Of a stretch of 64,000 nucleotides of DNA, positions 13,171 to 28,580 are shown in pieces (position 1 is the stretch's first letter; every line of letters begins with the position of its first letter). The notes beneath the pieces were generated by a model. It saw only the letters and a list, made by a program, of their open reading frames with translations. It was not told the origin of the DNA and did no database searches. The translations under genes and the position numbers were made by a program. This stretch comes from Paragordius varius. Its lineage: Eukaryota > Nematomorpha. The DNA is taken from positions 3,286,001 through 3,350,000 of the forward strand of contig OZ176059.1 of NCBI GenBank assembly GCA_964247055.1. Direction: 5' to 3'.

Positions 13171-16100
13171 TGTTTTTTGTGGAATTAAAAATATTCTTGA
13201 AACTCTTCTTATAATAATTTTCTGTGTTTTTTGTGTGGAATTAAAAATATTCTTGAAACTCTTATAAATAATTTGCTGTGTTTTTTGTGGAATTAAAAAT
13301 ATTCTTTAAACTCTTATAAATAATTTGCTGTGTTTTTTGTGGAATTAAAAATATTCTTGAAACTTTTATAAATAATTTGCTGTGTTTTTTGTGGAATTAA
13401 AAATATTCTTGAAACTTTTATAAATAATTTTATGTGTTTTTTGTGGAATTAAAAAATTTCTTGAAACTCTTATAAATAATTTTCTGTGTTTTTTGTGGAA
13501 TTAAAAAATTTCTTGAAACTCTTATAAATAATTTTCTGTGTTTTTGTGTGGAATTAAAAATATTCTTGAAACTCTTATAAATAATTTGCTGTGTTTTTCT
13601 GTGGAATTAGAAATATTCTTGAAACTCTTATAAATAATTTTCTGTGTTTTTTGTGGAATTAAAAATATTCTTGAAACTCTTATAAATAATTTTCTGTGTT
13701 TTTTGTGGAATTAAAAATATTCTTGAAACTCTTATAAATAATTTTCTGTGTTTTTTGTGGAATTAAAAATATTCTTGAAACTCTTATAAATAATTTTCTG
13801 TGTTTTTTGTGGAATTAAAAATATTCTTGAAACTCTTATAAATAATTTTCTGTGTTTTTTGTGGAATTAAAAATATTCTTGAAACTTTTATAAATAATTT
13901 TCTGTGTTTTTTGTGGAATTAAAAATATTCTTGAAACTCTTATAAATAATTTTCTGTGTTTTTTGTGGAATTAAAAATATTCTTGAAACTCTTATAAATA
14001 ATTTTCTGTGTTTTTGTGTGGAATTAAAAATATTCTTGAAACTCTTATAAATAATTTTCTGTGTTTTTGTGTGGAATTAAAAATATTCTTGAAACTCTTA
14101 TAAATAATTTTCTGTGTTTTTTGTGGAATTAAATATTCTTGAACCTCTTATAAATAATTTGCTGTGTTTTTGTGTGGAATTAAAAATATTCTTGAAACTC
14201 TTATAAATAATTTTCTGTGTTTTTTTGTAGAATAAAAAATATTCTTGAAACTCTTATAAATAATTTTCTGTGTTTTTTTGTAGAATAAAAAATATTCTTG
14301 AAACTCTTATAAATAATTTGCTGTGTTTTTGTGTGGAATTAAAAATATTCTTGAAACTCTTATAAATAATTTGCTGTGTTTTTGTGTGGAATTAAAAATA
14401 TTCTTGAAACTCTTATAAATAATTTTCTGTGTTTTTTTTGTGGAATTAAAAATATTCTTGAAACTCTTATAAATAATTTTCTGTGTTTTTTTTGTGGAAT
14501 TAAAAATATTCTTGAAACTCTTATAAATAATTTTCTGTGTTTTTTTTGTGGAATTAAAAATATTCTTGAAACTCTTATAAATAATTTGCTGTGTTTTTTT
14601 GTGAAATTAAAAATATTCTTGAAACTCTTATAAATAATTTTCTGTGTTTTTTGTGGAATTAAAAATATTCTTGAAACTTTTATAAATAATTTTCTGTGTT
14701 TTTTGTGGAATTAAAAATATTCTTGAAACTCTTCTTATAAATAATTTGCTGTGTTTTTTGTGTGGAATTAAAAATATTCTTGAAACTCTTATAAATAATT
14801 TTCTGTGTTTTTTTGTGTGGAATTAAAAATATTCTTGAAACTCTTATAAATAATTTTCTGTGTTTTTTGTGGAATTAAAAATATTCTTGAAACTATTATA
14901 AATAATTTTCTGTGTTTTTTGTGGAATTAAAAATATTCTTGAAACTATTATAAATAATTTTCTGTGTTTTTTGTGGAATTAAAAATATTCTTGAAACTCT
15001 TATAAATAATTTTCTGTGTTTTTTGTGGAATTAAAAATATTCTTGAAACTCTTATAAATAATTTTCTGTGTTTTTTGTGGAATTAAAAATATTCTTGAAA
15101 CTATTATAAATAATTTTCTGTGTTTTTTGTGGAATTAAAAATATTCTTGAAACTCTTATAAATAATTTTCTGTGTTTTTTTTGTGGAATTAAAAATATTC
15201 TTGAAACTCTTATAAATAATTTTCTGTGTTTTTTTTGTGGAATTAAAAATATTCTTGAAACTCTTATAAATAATTTTCTGTGTTTTTTGTGGAATTAAAA
15301 ATATTCTTGAAACTCTTATAAATAATTTTCTGTGTTTTTGTGTGGAATTAAAAATATTCTTGAAACTCTTATAAATAATTTTCTGTGTTTTTTTTGTGGA
15401 ATTAAAAATATTCTTGAAACTCTTATAAATAATTTTCTGTGTTTTTTTTGTGGAATTAAAAATATTCTTGAAACTATTATAAATAATTTTCTGTGTTTTT
15501 TGTGGAATTAAAAATATTCTTGAAACTCTTATAAATAATTTTCTGTGTTTTTTGTGGAATTAAAAATATTCTTGAAACTCTTATAAATAATTTTCTGTGT
15601 TTTTTGTGGAATTAAAAATATTCTTGAAACTCTTCTTATAAATAATTTTCTGTGTTTTTTGTGGAATTAAAAATATTCTTGAAACTCTTATAAATAATTT
15701 TTTGTGTTTTTTGTGGAATTAAAAATATTCTTGAACCTCTTATAAATAATTTGCTGTGTTTTTTTGTGAAATTAAAAATATTCTTGAAACTCTTATAAAT
15801 AATTTTCTGTGTTTTTTTTGTGGAATTAAAAATATTCTTGAAACTCTTCTTATAAATAATTTTCTGTGTTTGTGTGTGGAATTAAAAATATTCTTGAAAC
15901 TCTTATAAATAATTTTCTGTGTTTTTTTGTGAAATTAAAAATATTCTTGAAACTCTTATAAATAATTTTCTGTGTTTTTTGTGGAATTAAAAATATTCTT
16001 GAAACTCTTATAAATAATTTTCTGTGTTTTTTTTGTGGAATTAAAAATATTCTTGAAACTCTTATAAATAATTTGCTGTGTTTTTTTGTGGAATTAAAAA

Positions 16101-19100
16101 TATTCTTGAAACTCTTATAAATAATTTTCTGTGTGTTTTTTGTGGAATTAAAAATATTCTTGAAACTCTTATAAATAATTTTCTGTGTGTTTTTTGTGGA
16201 ATTAAAAATATTCTTGAAACTCTTATAAATAATTTTCTGTTTTTTTGTGGTATTAAAAATATTATTGAAACTCTTATAAATAATTTGCTGTGTTTTTTGT
16301 GGAATTAAAAATATTATTGAAACTCTTATAAATAATTTTCTGTTTTTTTGTGGAATTAAAAATATTCTTGAAACTCTTATAAATAATTTTCTGTGTTTTT
16401 TGTGGAATTAAAAATATTCTTGAAACTCTTCTTATAAATAATTTTCTGTGTTTTTTGTGGAATTAAAAATATTCTTGAAACTCTTATAAATAATTTGCTG
16501 TGTTTTTTGTGGAATTAAAAATATTATTGAAACTCTTATAAATAATTTTCTGTGTTTTTTGTGGAATTAAAAATATTCTTGAAACTCTTATAAATAATTT
16601 TCTGTGTTTTTTGTGGAATTAAAAATATTCTTGAAACTCTTCTTATAAATAATTTTCTGTGTTTTTTGTGGAATTAAAAATATTCTTGAAACTCTTATAA
16701 ATAATTTTTTGTGTTTTTTGTGGAATTAAAAATATTCTTGAACCTCTTATAAATAATTTGCTGTGTTTTTTTGTGAAATTAAAAATATTCTTGAAACTCT
16801 TATAAATAATTTTCTGTGTTTTTTTTGTGGAATTAAAAATATTCTTGAAACTCTTATAAATAATTTTCTGTTTTTTTGTGGTATTAAAAATATTATTGAA
16901 ACTCTTATAAATAATTTGCTGTGTTTTTTGTGGAATTAAAAATATTATTGAAACTCTTATAAATAATTTTCTGTTTTTTTGTGGAATTAAAAATATTCTT
17001 GAAACTCTTATAAATAATTTTCTGTGTTTTTTGTGGAATTAAAAATATTCTTGAAACTCTTATAAATAATTTTCTGTGTTTTTTGTGGAATTAAAAATAT
17101 TCTTGAAACTCTTCTTATAAATAATTTTCTGTGTTTTTTGTGGAATTAAAAATATTCTTGAAACTCTTATAAATAATTTTTTGTGTTTTTTGTGGAATTA
17201 AAAATATTCTTGAACCTCTTATAAATAATTTGCTGTGTTTTTTTGTGAAATTAAAAATATTCTTGAAACTCTTATAAATAATTTTCTGTGTTTTTTGTGG
17301 AATTAAAAATATTCTTGAAACTCTTATAAATAATTTTCTGTGTTTGTGTGTGGAATTAAAAATATTCTTGAAACTCTTATAAATAATTTTCTGTGTTTTT
17401 TGTGGAATTAAATATTCTTGAACCTCTTATAAATAATTTGCTGTGTTTTTTTGTGAAATTAAAAATATTCTTGAAACTCTTATAAATAATTTTCTGTGTT
17501 TTTTGTGGAATTAAAAATATTCTTGAAACTCTTATAAATAATTTTCTGTGTTTTTTTGTGGAATTAAAAATATTCTTGAACCTCTTATAAATAATTTGCT
17601 GTGTTTTTTTGTGAAATTAAAAATATTCTTGAAACTCTTATAAATAATTTTCTGTGTTTTTTGTGGAATTAAAAATATTCTTGAAACTCTTATAAATAAT
17701 TTTCTGTGTTTTTTTGTGGAATTAAAAATATTCTTGAAACTCTTATAAATAATTTTCTGTGTTTTTTGTGGAATTAAAAATATTCTTGAAACTCTTATAA
17801 ATAATTTTCTGTGTTTTTTTTGTGGAATTAAAAATATTCTTGAAACTCTTATAAATAATTTGCTGTGTTTTTTTGTGAAATTAAAAATATTCTTGAAACT
17901 CTTATAAATAATTTTCTGTGTGTTTTTTGTGGAATTAAAAATATTCTTGAAACTCTTATAAATAATTTTCTGTTTTTTTGTGGTATTAAAAATATTATTG
18001 AAACTCTTATAAATAATTTGCTGTGTTTTTTGTGGAATTAAAAATATTATTGAAACTCTTATAAATAATTTTCTGTTTTTTTGTGGAATTAAAAATATTC
18101 TTGAAACTCTTATAAATAATTTTCTGTTTTTTTGTGGAATTAAAAATATTCTTGAAACTCTTATAAATAATTTTCTGTTTTTTTGTGGAATTAAAAATAT
18201 TCTTGAAACTCTTATAAATAATTTGCTGTGTTTTTTGTGGAATTAAAAATATTATTGAAACTCTTATAAATAATTTGCTGTGTTTTTTGTGGAATTAAAA
18301 ATATTATTGAAACTCTTATAAATAATTTTCTGTTTTTTTGTGGTATTAAAAATATTATTGAAACTCTTATAAATAATTTTCTGTTTTTTTGTGGAATTAA
18401 AAATATTCTTGAAACTCTTCTTATAAATAATTTTCTGTGTTTTTTGTGGAATTAAAAATATTCTTGAAACTCTTATAAATAATTTTCTGTTTTTTTGTGG
18501 AATTAAAAATATTCTTGAAACTCTTATAAATAATTTTCTGTTTTTTTGTGGAATTAAAAATATTCTTGAAACTCTTATAAATAATTTTCTGTGTTTTTTT
18601 GTGGAATTAAAAATATTCTTGAAACTCTTATAAATAATTTGCTGTGTTTTTGTGGAATTAAAAATATTCTTGAAACTCTTATAAATAATTTTCTGTGTTT
18701 TTTTGTGGAATTAAAAATATTCTTGAAACTCTTATAAATAATTTTCTGTGTTTTTTTGTGGAATTAAAAATATTCTTGAAACTCTTATAAATAATTTGCT
18801 GTGTTTTTTGTGGAATTAAAAAATTTCTTGAAACTTTTATAAATAATTTTCTGTGTTTTTTTGTGGAATTAAAAATATTCTTGAAACTCTTATAAATAAT
18901 TTTCTGTGTTTTTTTGTGGAATTAAAAATATTCTTGAAACTCTTATAAATAATTTGCTGTGTTTTTTGTGGAATTAAAAAATTTCTTGAAACTTTTATAA
19001 ATAATTTTCTGTGTTTTTTTGTGGAATTAAAAATATTCTTGAAACTCTTATAAATAATTTGCTGTGTTTTTTGTGGAATTAAAAATATTCTTGAAACTCT

Positions 19101-22100
19101 TATAAATAATTTTCTGTGTTTTTTGTGGAATTAAAAAATTTCTTGAAACTTTTATAAATAATTTTCTGTGTTTTTTTGTGGAATTAAAAATATTCTTGAA
19201 ACTCTTATAAATACTTTGCTGTGTTTTTTGTGGAATTAAAAATATTCTTGAAACTCTTATAAATAATTTTCTGTGTTTTGTGTGGAATTAAAAATATTCT
19301 TGAAACTCTTATAAATACTTTGCTGTGTTTTTTGTGGAATTAAAAATATTCTTGAAACTTTTATAAATAATTTTCTGTGTTTTTTTGTGGAATTAAAAAT
19401 ATTCTTGAAACTTTTATAAATAATTTTCTGTGTTTTTTTGTGGAATTAAAAATATTCTTGAAACTTTTATAAATAATTTTCTGTGTTTTTGTGTGGAATT
19501 AAAAATATTCTTGAAACTCTTATAAATACTTTGCTGTGTTTTTTGTGGAATTAAAAATATTCTTGAAACTTTTATAAATAATTTTCTGTGTTTTTTTGTG
19601 GAATTAAAAATATTCTTGAAACTCTTATAAATACTTTGCTGTGTTTGTGTGTGGAATTAAAAATATTCTTGAAACTTTTATAAATAATTTTCTGTGTTTT
19701 TTTGTGGAATTAAAAATATTCTTGAAACTTTTATAAATAATTTTCTGTGTTTTTTTGTGGAATTAAAAATATTCTTGAAACTCTTATAAATACTTTGCTG
19801 TGTTTGTGTGTGGAATTAAAAATATTCTTGAAACTTTTATAAATAATTTTCTGTGTTTTTGTGTGGAATTAAAAATATTCTTGAAACTCTTATAAATAAT
19901 TTTCTGTGTTTTTTGTGGAATTAAAAATATTCTTGAAACTCTTATAAATAATTTTCTGTGTTTTTTGTGGAATTAAAAATATTCTTGAAACTTTTATAAA
20001 TAATTTTCTGTGTTTTTTGTGGAATTAAAAATATTCTTGAAACTCTTATAAATAATTTTCTGTGTTTTTTGTGGAATTAAAAATATTCTTGAAACTCTTA
20101 TAAATAATTTTCTGTGTTTTTTGTGGAATTAAAAATATTCTTGAAACTCTTATAAATAATTTTCTGTGTTTTTGTGTGGAATTAAAAATATTCTTGAAAC
20201 TCTTATAAATAATTTTCTGTGTTTTTTGTGGAATTAAAAATATTCTTGAAACTCTTATAAATAATTTTCTGTGTTTTTTGTGGAATTAAAAATATTCTTG
20301 AAACTCTTATAAATAATTTTCTGTGTTTTTTGTGGAATTAAAAATATTCTTGAAACTTTTATAAATAATTTTCTGTGTTTTTTGTGGAATTAAAAATATT
20401 CTTGAAACTCTTATAAATAATTTTCTGTGTTTTTTGTGGAATTAAAAATATTCTTGAAACTCTTATAAATAATTTTCTGTGTTTTTTGTGGAATTAAAAA
20501 TATTCTTGAAACTCTTATAAATAATTTTCTGTGTTTTTTGTGGAATTAAAAATATTCTTGAAACTCTTATAAATAATTTTCTGTGTTTTTTGTGGAATTA
20601 AAAATATTCTTGAAACTTTTATAAATAATTTTCTGTGTTTTTTGTGGAATTAAAAATATTCTTGAAACTCTTATAAATAATTTTCTGTGTTTTTTGTGGA
20701 ATTAAAAATATTCTTGAAACTCTTATAAATAATTTTCTGTGTTTTTTGTGGAATTAAAAATATTCTTGAAACTCTTATAAATAATTTTCTGTGTTTTTTG
20801 TGGAATTAAAAATATTCTTGAAACTTTTATAAATAATTTTCTGTGTTTTTTGTGGAATTAAAAATATTCTTGAAACTCTTATAAATAATTTTCTGTGTTT
20901 TTCTGTGGAATTAAAAATATTCTTGAAACTTTTCTTATAAATAATTTTCTGTGTTTTTTTGTGGAATTAAAAATATTCTTGAAACTTTTCTTATAAATAA
21001 TTTTCTGTGTTTTTTGTGGAATTAAAAATATTCTTGAAACTTTTATAAATAATTTTCTGTTTTTTTGTGGAATTAAAAATATTCTTGAAACTCTTATAAA
21101 TAATTTTCTGTGTTTTTCTGTGGAATTAAAAATATTCTTGAAACTTTTCTTATAAATAATTTTCTGTGTTTTTTTGTGGAATTAAAAATATTCTTGAAAC
21201 TCTTATAAATAATTTTCTGTGTTTTTCTGTGGAATTAAAAATATTCTTGAAACTCTTCTTATAAATAATTTTCTGTGTTTTTTTGTGGAATTAAAAATAT
21301 TCTTGAAACTCTTATAAATAATTTTCTGTGTTTTTTTGTGGAATTAAAAATATTCTTGAAACTTTTATAAATAATTTTCTGTGTTTTTGTGGAATTAAAA
21401 ATATTCTTGAAACTTTTCTTATAAATAATTTTCTGTGTTTTTTTGTGGAATTAAAAATATTCTTGAAACTCTTATAAATAATTTTCTGTGTTTTTTTGTG
21501 GAATTAAAAATATTCTTGAAACTCTTATAAATAATTTTCTGTGTTTTTCTGTGGAATTAAAAATATTCTTGAAACTCTTCTTATAAATAATTTTATGTGT
21601 TTTTTGTGGAATTAAAAATATTCTTGAAACTCTTATAAATAATTTTCTGTGTTTTTTGTGTGGAATTAAAAATATTCTTGAAACTCTTATAAATAATTTT
21701 CTGTGTTTTTTGTGTGGAATTAAAAATATTCTTGAAACTCTTATAAATAATTTGCTGTGTTTTTTTGTGGAATTAAAAATATTCTTGAAACTTTTATAAA
21801 TAATTTTCTGTTTTTTTGTGGAATTAAAAATATTCTTTAAACTCTTCTTATAAATAATTTTCTGTGTTTTTTGTGTGGAATTAAAAATATTCTTGAAACT
21901 CTTATAAATAATTTTCTGTGTTTTTTTGTGGAATTAAAAATATTCTTGAAACTCTTATAAATAATTTTCTGTGTTTTTTTGTGGAATTAAAAATATTCTT
22001 GAAACTCTTATAAATAATTTTCTGTGTTTTTTTGTGGAATTAAAAATATTATTGAAACTCTTATAAATAATTTTCTGTGTTTTTTTTGTGGAATTAAAAA

Positions 22101-25100
22101 TATTCTTGAAACTCTTATAAATAATTTTCTCTGTTTTTCTGTGGAATTAAAAATATTCTTGAAACTCTTATAAATAATTTTCTGTGTGTTTTTGTGGAAT
22201 TAAAAATATTCTTGAAACTTTTATAAATAATTTTCTGTGTTTTTTTTGTGGAATTAAAAATATTCTTGAAACTCTTATAAATAATTTTCTGTGTTTTTTT
22301 TGTGGAATTAAAAATATTCTTGAAACTCTTATAAATAATTTTCTGTTTTTTTGTGGAATTAAAAATATTCTTGAAACTCTTATAATAATTTTCTGTTTTT
22401 TTGTGGAATTAAAAATATTCTTGAAACTCTTATAAATAATTTTATGTGTTTTCTGTGGAATTAAAAATATTCTTGAAACTTTTAAATAATTTTCTGTGTT
22501 TTTTTGTGGAATTAAAAATATTCTTGAAACTCTTATAAATAATTTTATGTGTTTTTGTGTGGAATTAAAAATATTCTTGAAACTCTTATAAATAATTTGC
22601 TGTGTTTTTTGTGGAATTAAAAATATTCTTGAACCTCTTATAAATAATTTGCTGTGTTTTTGTGGAATTAAAAATATTCTTGAAACTTTTCTTATAAATA
22701 ATTTTATGTGTTTTTTTGTGGAATTAAAAATATTCTTGAAACTCTTAAATAATTTTCTGTGTTTTTTTGTGGAATTAAAAATATTCTTGAAACTTTTAAA
22801 TAATTTTCTGTTTTTTTGTGGAATTAAAAATATTCTTGAAACTCTTATAAATAATTTTCTGTTTTTTTGTGGAATTAAAAATATTCTTGAAACTCTTATA
22901 AATAATTTTCTGTGTTTTTTTGTGGAATTAAAAATATTCTTGAAACTCTTATAAATAATTTTCTGTGTTTTTTGTGGAATTAAAAATATTCTTGAAACTC
23001 TTATAAATAATTTTCTGTTTTTTTGTGGAATTAAAAAATTTCTTGAAACTTTTATAAATAATTTTCTGTGTTTTTTGTCGAATTAAAAATATTCTTGAAA
23101 ACTTTTATAAATAATTTTCTGTGTTTTCTGTGGAATTAAAAATATTCTTGAAACTCTTCTTATAAATAATTTTCTGTGTTTTTGTGTGGAATTAAAAATA
23201 TTCTTGAAACTTTTATAAATAATTTTCTGTGTTTTCTGTGGAATTAAAAATATTCTTGAAACTCTTCTTATAAATAATTTTCTGTGTTTTTTGTGGAATT
23301 AAAAATATTCTTGAAACTCTTCTTATAAATAATTTTCTGTGTTTTTTTGTGGAATTAAAAATATTCTTGAAACTCTTATAAATAATTTTCTGTTTTTTTG
23401 TGGAATTAAAAATATTCTTGAAACTTTTATAAATAATTTTCTGTTTTTTTTGTGGAATTAAAAATATTCTTGAAACTTTTATAAATAATTTTCTGTTTTT
23501 TTGTGGAATTAAAAATATTCTTGAAACTTTTATTATAAATAATTTTCTGTTTTTTTGTGGAATTAAAAATATTCTTGAAACTTTTATAAATAATTTTCTG
23601 TTTTTTTTGTGGAATTAAAAATATTCTTGAAACTTTTATAAATAATTTTCTGTTTTTTTGTGGAATTAAAAATATTCTTGAAACTTTTCTTATAAATAAT
23701 TTTCTGTGTTTTTTGTGGAATTAAAAAATTTCTTGATAAACTTTTAAATAATTTTATGTTTTTGTGGAATTAAAAAATTTCTTGAAACTTTTATAAATAA
23801 TTTTCTGTTTTTTTTGTGGAATTAAAAATATTCTTGAAACTTTTCTTATAAATACTTTTCTGTTTTTTTGTGGAATTAAAAATATTCTTGAAACTCTTCT
23901 TATAAATAATTTTCTGTGTTTTTTGTGGAATTAAAAATATTCTTGAAACTCTTATAAATATTTTCTGTGTTTTTTTGTGGAATTAAAAATATTCTTGAAA
24001 CTTTTAAATAATTTTTTGTTTTTTTGTAGAATTAAAAAATTTCTTGATAAACTTTTAAATAATTTTCTGTGTTTTTTGTGGAATTAAAAAATTTCTTGAA
24101 ACTTTTGTAAATACTTTTCTGTGTTTTTTGTGGAATTAAAAATATTATTGAAACTCTTATAAATAATTTTCTGTGTTTTTTGTGGAATTAAAAATATTAT
24201 TGAAACTCTTATAAATAATTTTCTGTGTTTTTTGTGGAATTAAAAATATTCTTGAAACTCTTATAAATAATTTTCTGTGTTTTTTTGTGGAATTAAAAAT
24301 ATTCTTGAAACTCTTATAAATAATTTTCTGTGTTTTTTTTGTGGAATTAAAAATATTCTTGAAACTCTTATAAATAATTTGCTGTGTTTTTGTGTGGAAT
24401 TAAAAATATTCTTGAAACTCTTATAAATAATTTTCTGTGTTTTTGTGGAATTAAAAATATTCTTGAAACTCTTATAAATAATTTTCTGTGTTTTTTGTGG
24501 AATTAAAAATATTCTTGAAACTCTTCTTATAAATAATTTTCTGTGTTTTTTGTGGAATTAAAAATATTCTTGAAACTTTTCTTATAAATAATTTTCTGTG
24601 TTTGTGTGGAATTAAAAATATTCTTGAAACTCTTCTTATAAATACTTTTCTGTGTTTTTTGTGGAATTAAAAATATTCTTGAAACTCTTATAAATAATTT
24701 GCTGTGTTTTTGTGTGGAATTAAAAATATTCTTGAAACTCTTATAAATAATTTTCTGTGTTTTTGTGGAATTAAAAATATTCTTGAAACTCTTATAAATA
24801 ATTTGCTGTGTTTTTTTGTGGAATTAAAAATATTCTTGAAACTTTTCTTATAAATACTTTTCTGTGTTTTTTGTGGAATTAAAAATATTCTTGAAACTCT
24901 TATAAATAATTTTCTGTGTTTTTGTGTGGAATTAAAAATATTCTTGAAACTTTTCTTATAAATAATTTTCTGTGTTTTTTGTAAAATTAAAAAATTTCTT
25001 GAAACTTTTATAAATAATTTTCTGTTTTTTTGTGGAATTAAAAAATTTCTTGAAACTTTTATAAATAATTTTCTGTTTTTTTGTGAAATTAAAAAATTTC

Positions 25101-25379
25101 TTGAAACTTTTAAATAATTTTCTGTTTTTCTGTGGAATTAAAATTATTCTTGAAACTTTTATAAATAATTTTCTGTGTTTTTTTGTGGAATTAAAAATAT
25201 TCTTGAAACTCTTCTTATAAATAATTTTCTGTGTTTTTGTGTGGAATTAAAAATATTCTTGAAACTCTTATAAATAATTTTCTGTGTTTTTTGTGGAATT
25301 AAAAATATTCTTGAAACTCTTCTTATAAATAATTTTCTGTGTTTTTTGTGTGGAATTAAAAATATTCTTGAAACTCTTA

Positions 25380-28300
25380 TAAATAATTTTCTGTGTTTAT
25401 TTGTGGAATTAAAAATATTCTTGAAACTCTTATAAATAATTTTCTGTGTTTATTTGTGGAATTAAAAATATTCTTGAAACTCTTATAAATAATTTGCTGT
25501 GTTTTCTGTGGAATTAAAAATATTCTTGAAACTTTTCTTATAAATACTTTTCTGTGTTTTTTGTGTGGAATTAAAAATATTCTTGAAACTCTTATAAATA
25601 ATTTTCTGTGTTTATTTGTGGAATTAAAAATATTCTTGAAACTCTTATAAATACTTTTCTGTGTTTATTTGTGGAATTAAAAATATTCTTGAAACTCTTA
25701 TAAATAATTTTCTGTGTTTTCTGTGGAATTAAAAATATTCTTGAAACTTTTCTTATAAATACTTTTCTGTGTTTTTGTGTGGAATTAAAAATATTCTTGA
25801 AACTCTTATAAATAATTTTCTGTGTTTTTTTGTGTGGAATTAAAAATATTCTTGAAACTCTTATAAATAATTTTCTGTGTTTTTGTGTGGAATTAAAAAT
25901 ATTCTTGAAACTCTTATAAATACTTTTCTGTGTTTATTTGTGGAATTAAAAATATTCTTGAAACTCTTATAAATAATTTTCTGTGTTTTCTGTGGAATTA
26001 AAAATATTCTTGAAACTTTTCTTATAAATACTTTTCTGTGTTTTTGTGTGGAATTAAAAATATTCTTGAAACTCTTATAAATAATTTTCTGTGTTTATTT
26101 GTGGAATTAAAAATATTCTTGAAACTCTTATAAATACTTTTCTGTGTTTATTTGTGGAATTAAAAATATTCTTGAAACTCTTATAAATACTTTTCTGTGT
26201 TTATTTGTGGAATTAAAAATATTCTTGAAACTCTTATAAATAATTTTCTGTGTTTTCTGTGGAATTAAAAATATTCTTGAAACTTTTCTTATAAATACTT
26301 TTCTGTGTTTTTGTGTGGAATTAAAAATATTCTTGAAACTCTTATAAATAATTTTCTGTGTTTTTTTGTGTGGAATTAAAAATATTCTTGAAACTCTTAT
26401 AAATAATTTTCTGTGTTTTTGTGTGGAATTAAAAATATTCTTGAAACTCTTATAAATACTTTTCTGTGTTTATTTGTGGAATTAAAAATATTCTTGAAAC
26501 TCTTATAAATAATTTTCTGTGTTTTCTGTGGAATTAAAAATATTCTTGAAACTTTTCTTATAAATACTTTTCTGTGTTTTTGTGTGGAATTAAAAATATT
26601 CTTGAAACTCTTATAAATAATTTTCTGTGTTTATTTGTGGAATTAAAAATATTCTTGAAACTCTTATAAATACTTTTCTGTGTTTATTTGTGGAATTAAA
26701 AATATTCTTGAAACTCTTATAAATACTTTTCTGTGTTTATTTGTGGAATTAAAAATATTCTTGAAACTCTTATAAATACTTTTCTGTGTTTTTGTGTGGA
26801 ATTAAAAATATTCTTGAAACTCTTATAAATACTTTTCTGTGTTTATTTGTGGAATTAAAAATATTCTTGAAACTCTTATAAATAATTTTCTGTGTTTTTT
26901 TGTGTGGAATTAAAAATATTCTTGAAACTCTTATAAATAATTTTCTGTGTTTTTGTGTGGAATTAAAAATATTCTTGAAACTCTTATAAATACTTTTCTG
27001 TGTTTATTTGTGGAATTAAAAATATTCTTGAAACTCTTATAAATAATTTTCTGTGTTTTCTGTGGAATTAAAAATATTCTTGAAACTTTTCTTATAAATA
27101 CTTTTCTGTGTTTTTGTGTGGAATTAAAAATATTCTTGAAACTCTTATAAATAATTTTCTGTGTTTATTTGTGGAATTAAAAATATTCTTGAAACTCTTA
27201 TAAATACTTTTCTGTGTTTATTTGTGGAATTAAAAATATTCTTGAAACTCTTATAAATACTTTTCTGTGTTTATTTGTGGAATTAAAAATATTCTTGAAA
27301 CTCTTATAAATACTTTTCTGTGTTTATTTGTGGAATTAAAAATATTCTTGAAACTCTTATAAATACTTTTCTGTGTTTATTTGTGGAATTAAAAATATTC
27401 TTGAAACTCTTATAAATAATTTTCTGTGTTTTCTGTGGAATTAAAAATATTCTTGAAACTTTTCTTATAAATACTTTTCTGTGTTTTTGTGTGGAATTAA
27501 AAATATTCTTGAAACTCTTATAAATAATTTTCTGTGTTTATTTGTGGAATTAAAAATATTCTTGAAACTCTTATAAATACTTTTCTGTGTTTATTTGTGG
27601 AATTAAAAATATTCTTGAAACTCTTATAAATACTTTTCTGTGTTTATTTGTGGAATTAAAAATATTCTTGAAACTCTTATAAATACTTTTCTGTGTTTTT
27701 GTGTGGAATTAAAAATATTCTTGAAACTCTTATAAATAATTTTCTGTGTTTATTTGTGGAATTAAAAATATTCTTGAAACTCTTATAAATACTTTTCTGT
27801 GTTTATTTGTGGAATTAAAAATATTCTTGAAACTCTTATAAATAATTTTCTGTGTTTTCTGTGGAATTAAAAATATTCTTGAAACTTTTCTTATAAATAA
27901 TTTTCTGTGTTTTTGTGTGGAATTAAAAATATTCTTGAAACTCTTATAAATAATTTTCTGTGTTTATTTGTGGAATTAAAAATATTCTTGAAACTCTTAT
28001 AAATACTTTTCTGTGTTTATTTGTGGAATTAAAAATATTCTTGAAACTCTTATAAATAATTTTCTGTGTTTTTTGTGTGGAATTAAAAATATTCTTGAAA
28101 CTCTTATAAATACTTTTCTGTGTTTATTTGTGGAATTAAAAATATTCTTGAAACTCTTATAAATACTTTTCTGTGTTTATTTGTGGAATTAAAAATATTC
28201 TTGAAACTCTTATAAATACTTTTCTGTGTTTATTTGTGGAATTAAAAATATTCTTGAAACTCTTATAAATACTTTTCTGTGTTTATTTGTGGAATTAAAA

Positions 28301-28580
28301 ATATTCTTGAAACTCTTATAAATACTTTTCTGTGTTTATTTGTGGAATTAAAAATATTCTTGAAACTCTTATAAATAATTTTCTGTGTTTTCTGTGGAAT
28401 TAAAAATATTCTTGAAACTTTTCTTATAAATAATTTTCTGTGTTTTTTGTGTGGAATTAAAAATATTCTTGAAACTCTTATAAATACTTTTCTGTGTTTT
28501 TTGTGTGGAATTAAAAATATTCTTGAAACTCTTATAAATACTTTTCTGTGTTTATTTGTGGAATTAAAAATATTCTTGAA
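25380..28580 (+). repeat. Locally homogenised satellite sub-block with TTTATTTGTGG linkers and higher-order units
   Basis: In this stretch most linkers read TGTGTTTATTTGTGG and the tail is AAATACTTTT instead of AAATAATTTT; both are rare elsewhere. A marker unit, TTTTCTGTGG followed by AACTTTTCTTATAAATAC, recurs at about 25.72, 25.98, 26.25, 26.52, 27.06, 27.42 and 27.85 kb. The order of linkers between 25.72 and 26.25 kb is repeated between 26.25 and 26.79 kb. This indicates a recent higher-order unit of about 535 bases, roughly ten monomers. Confidence 0.7.
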
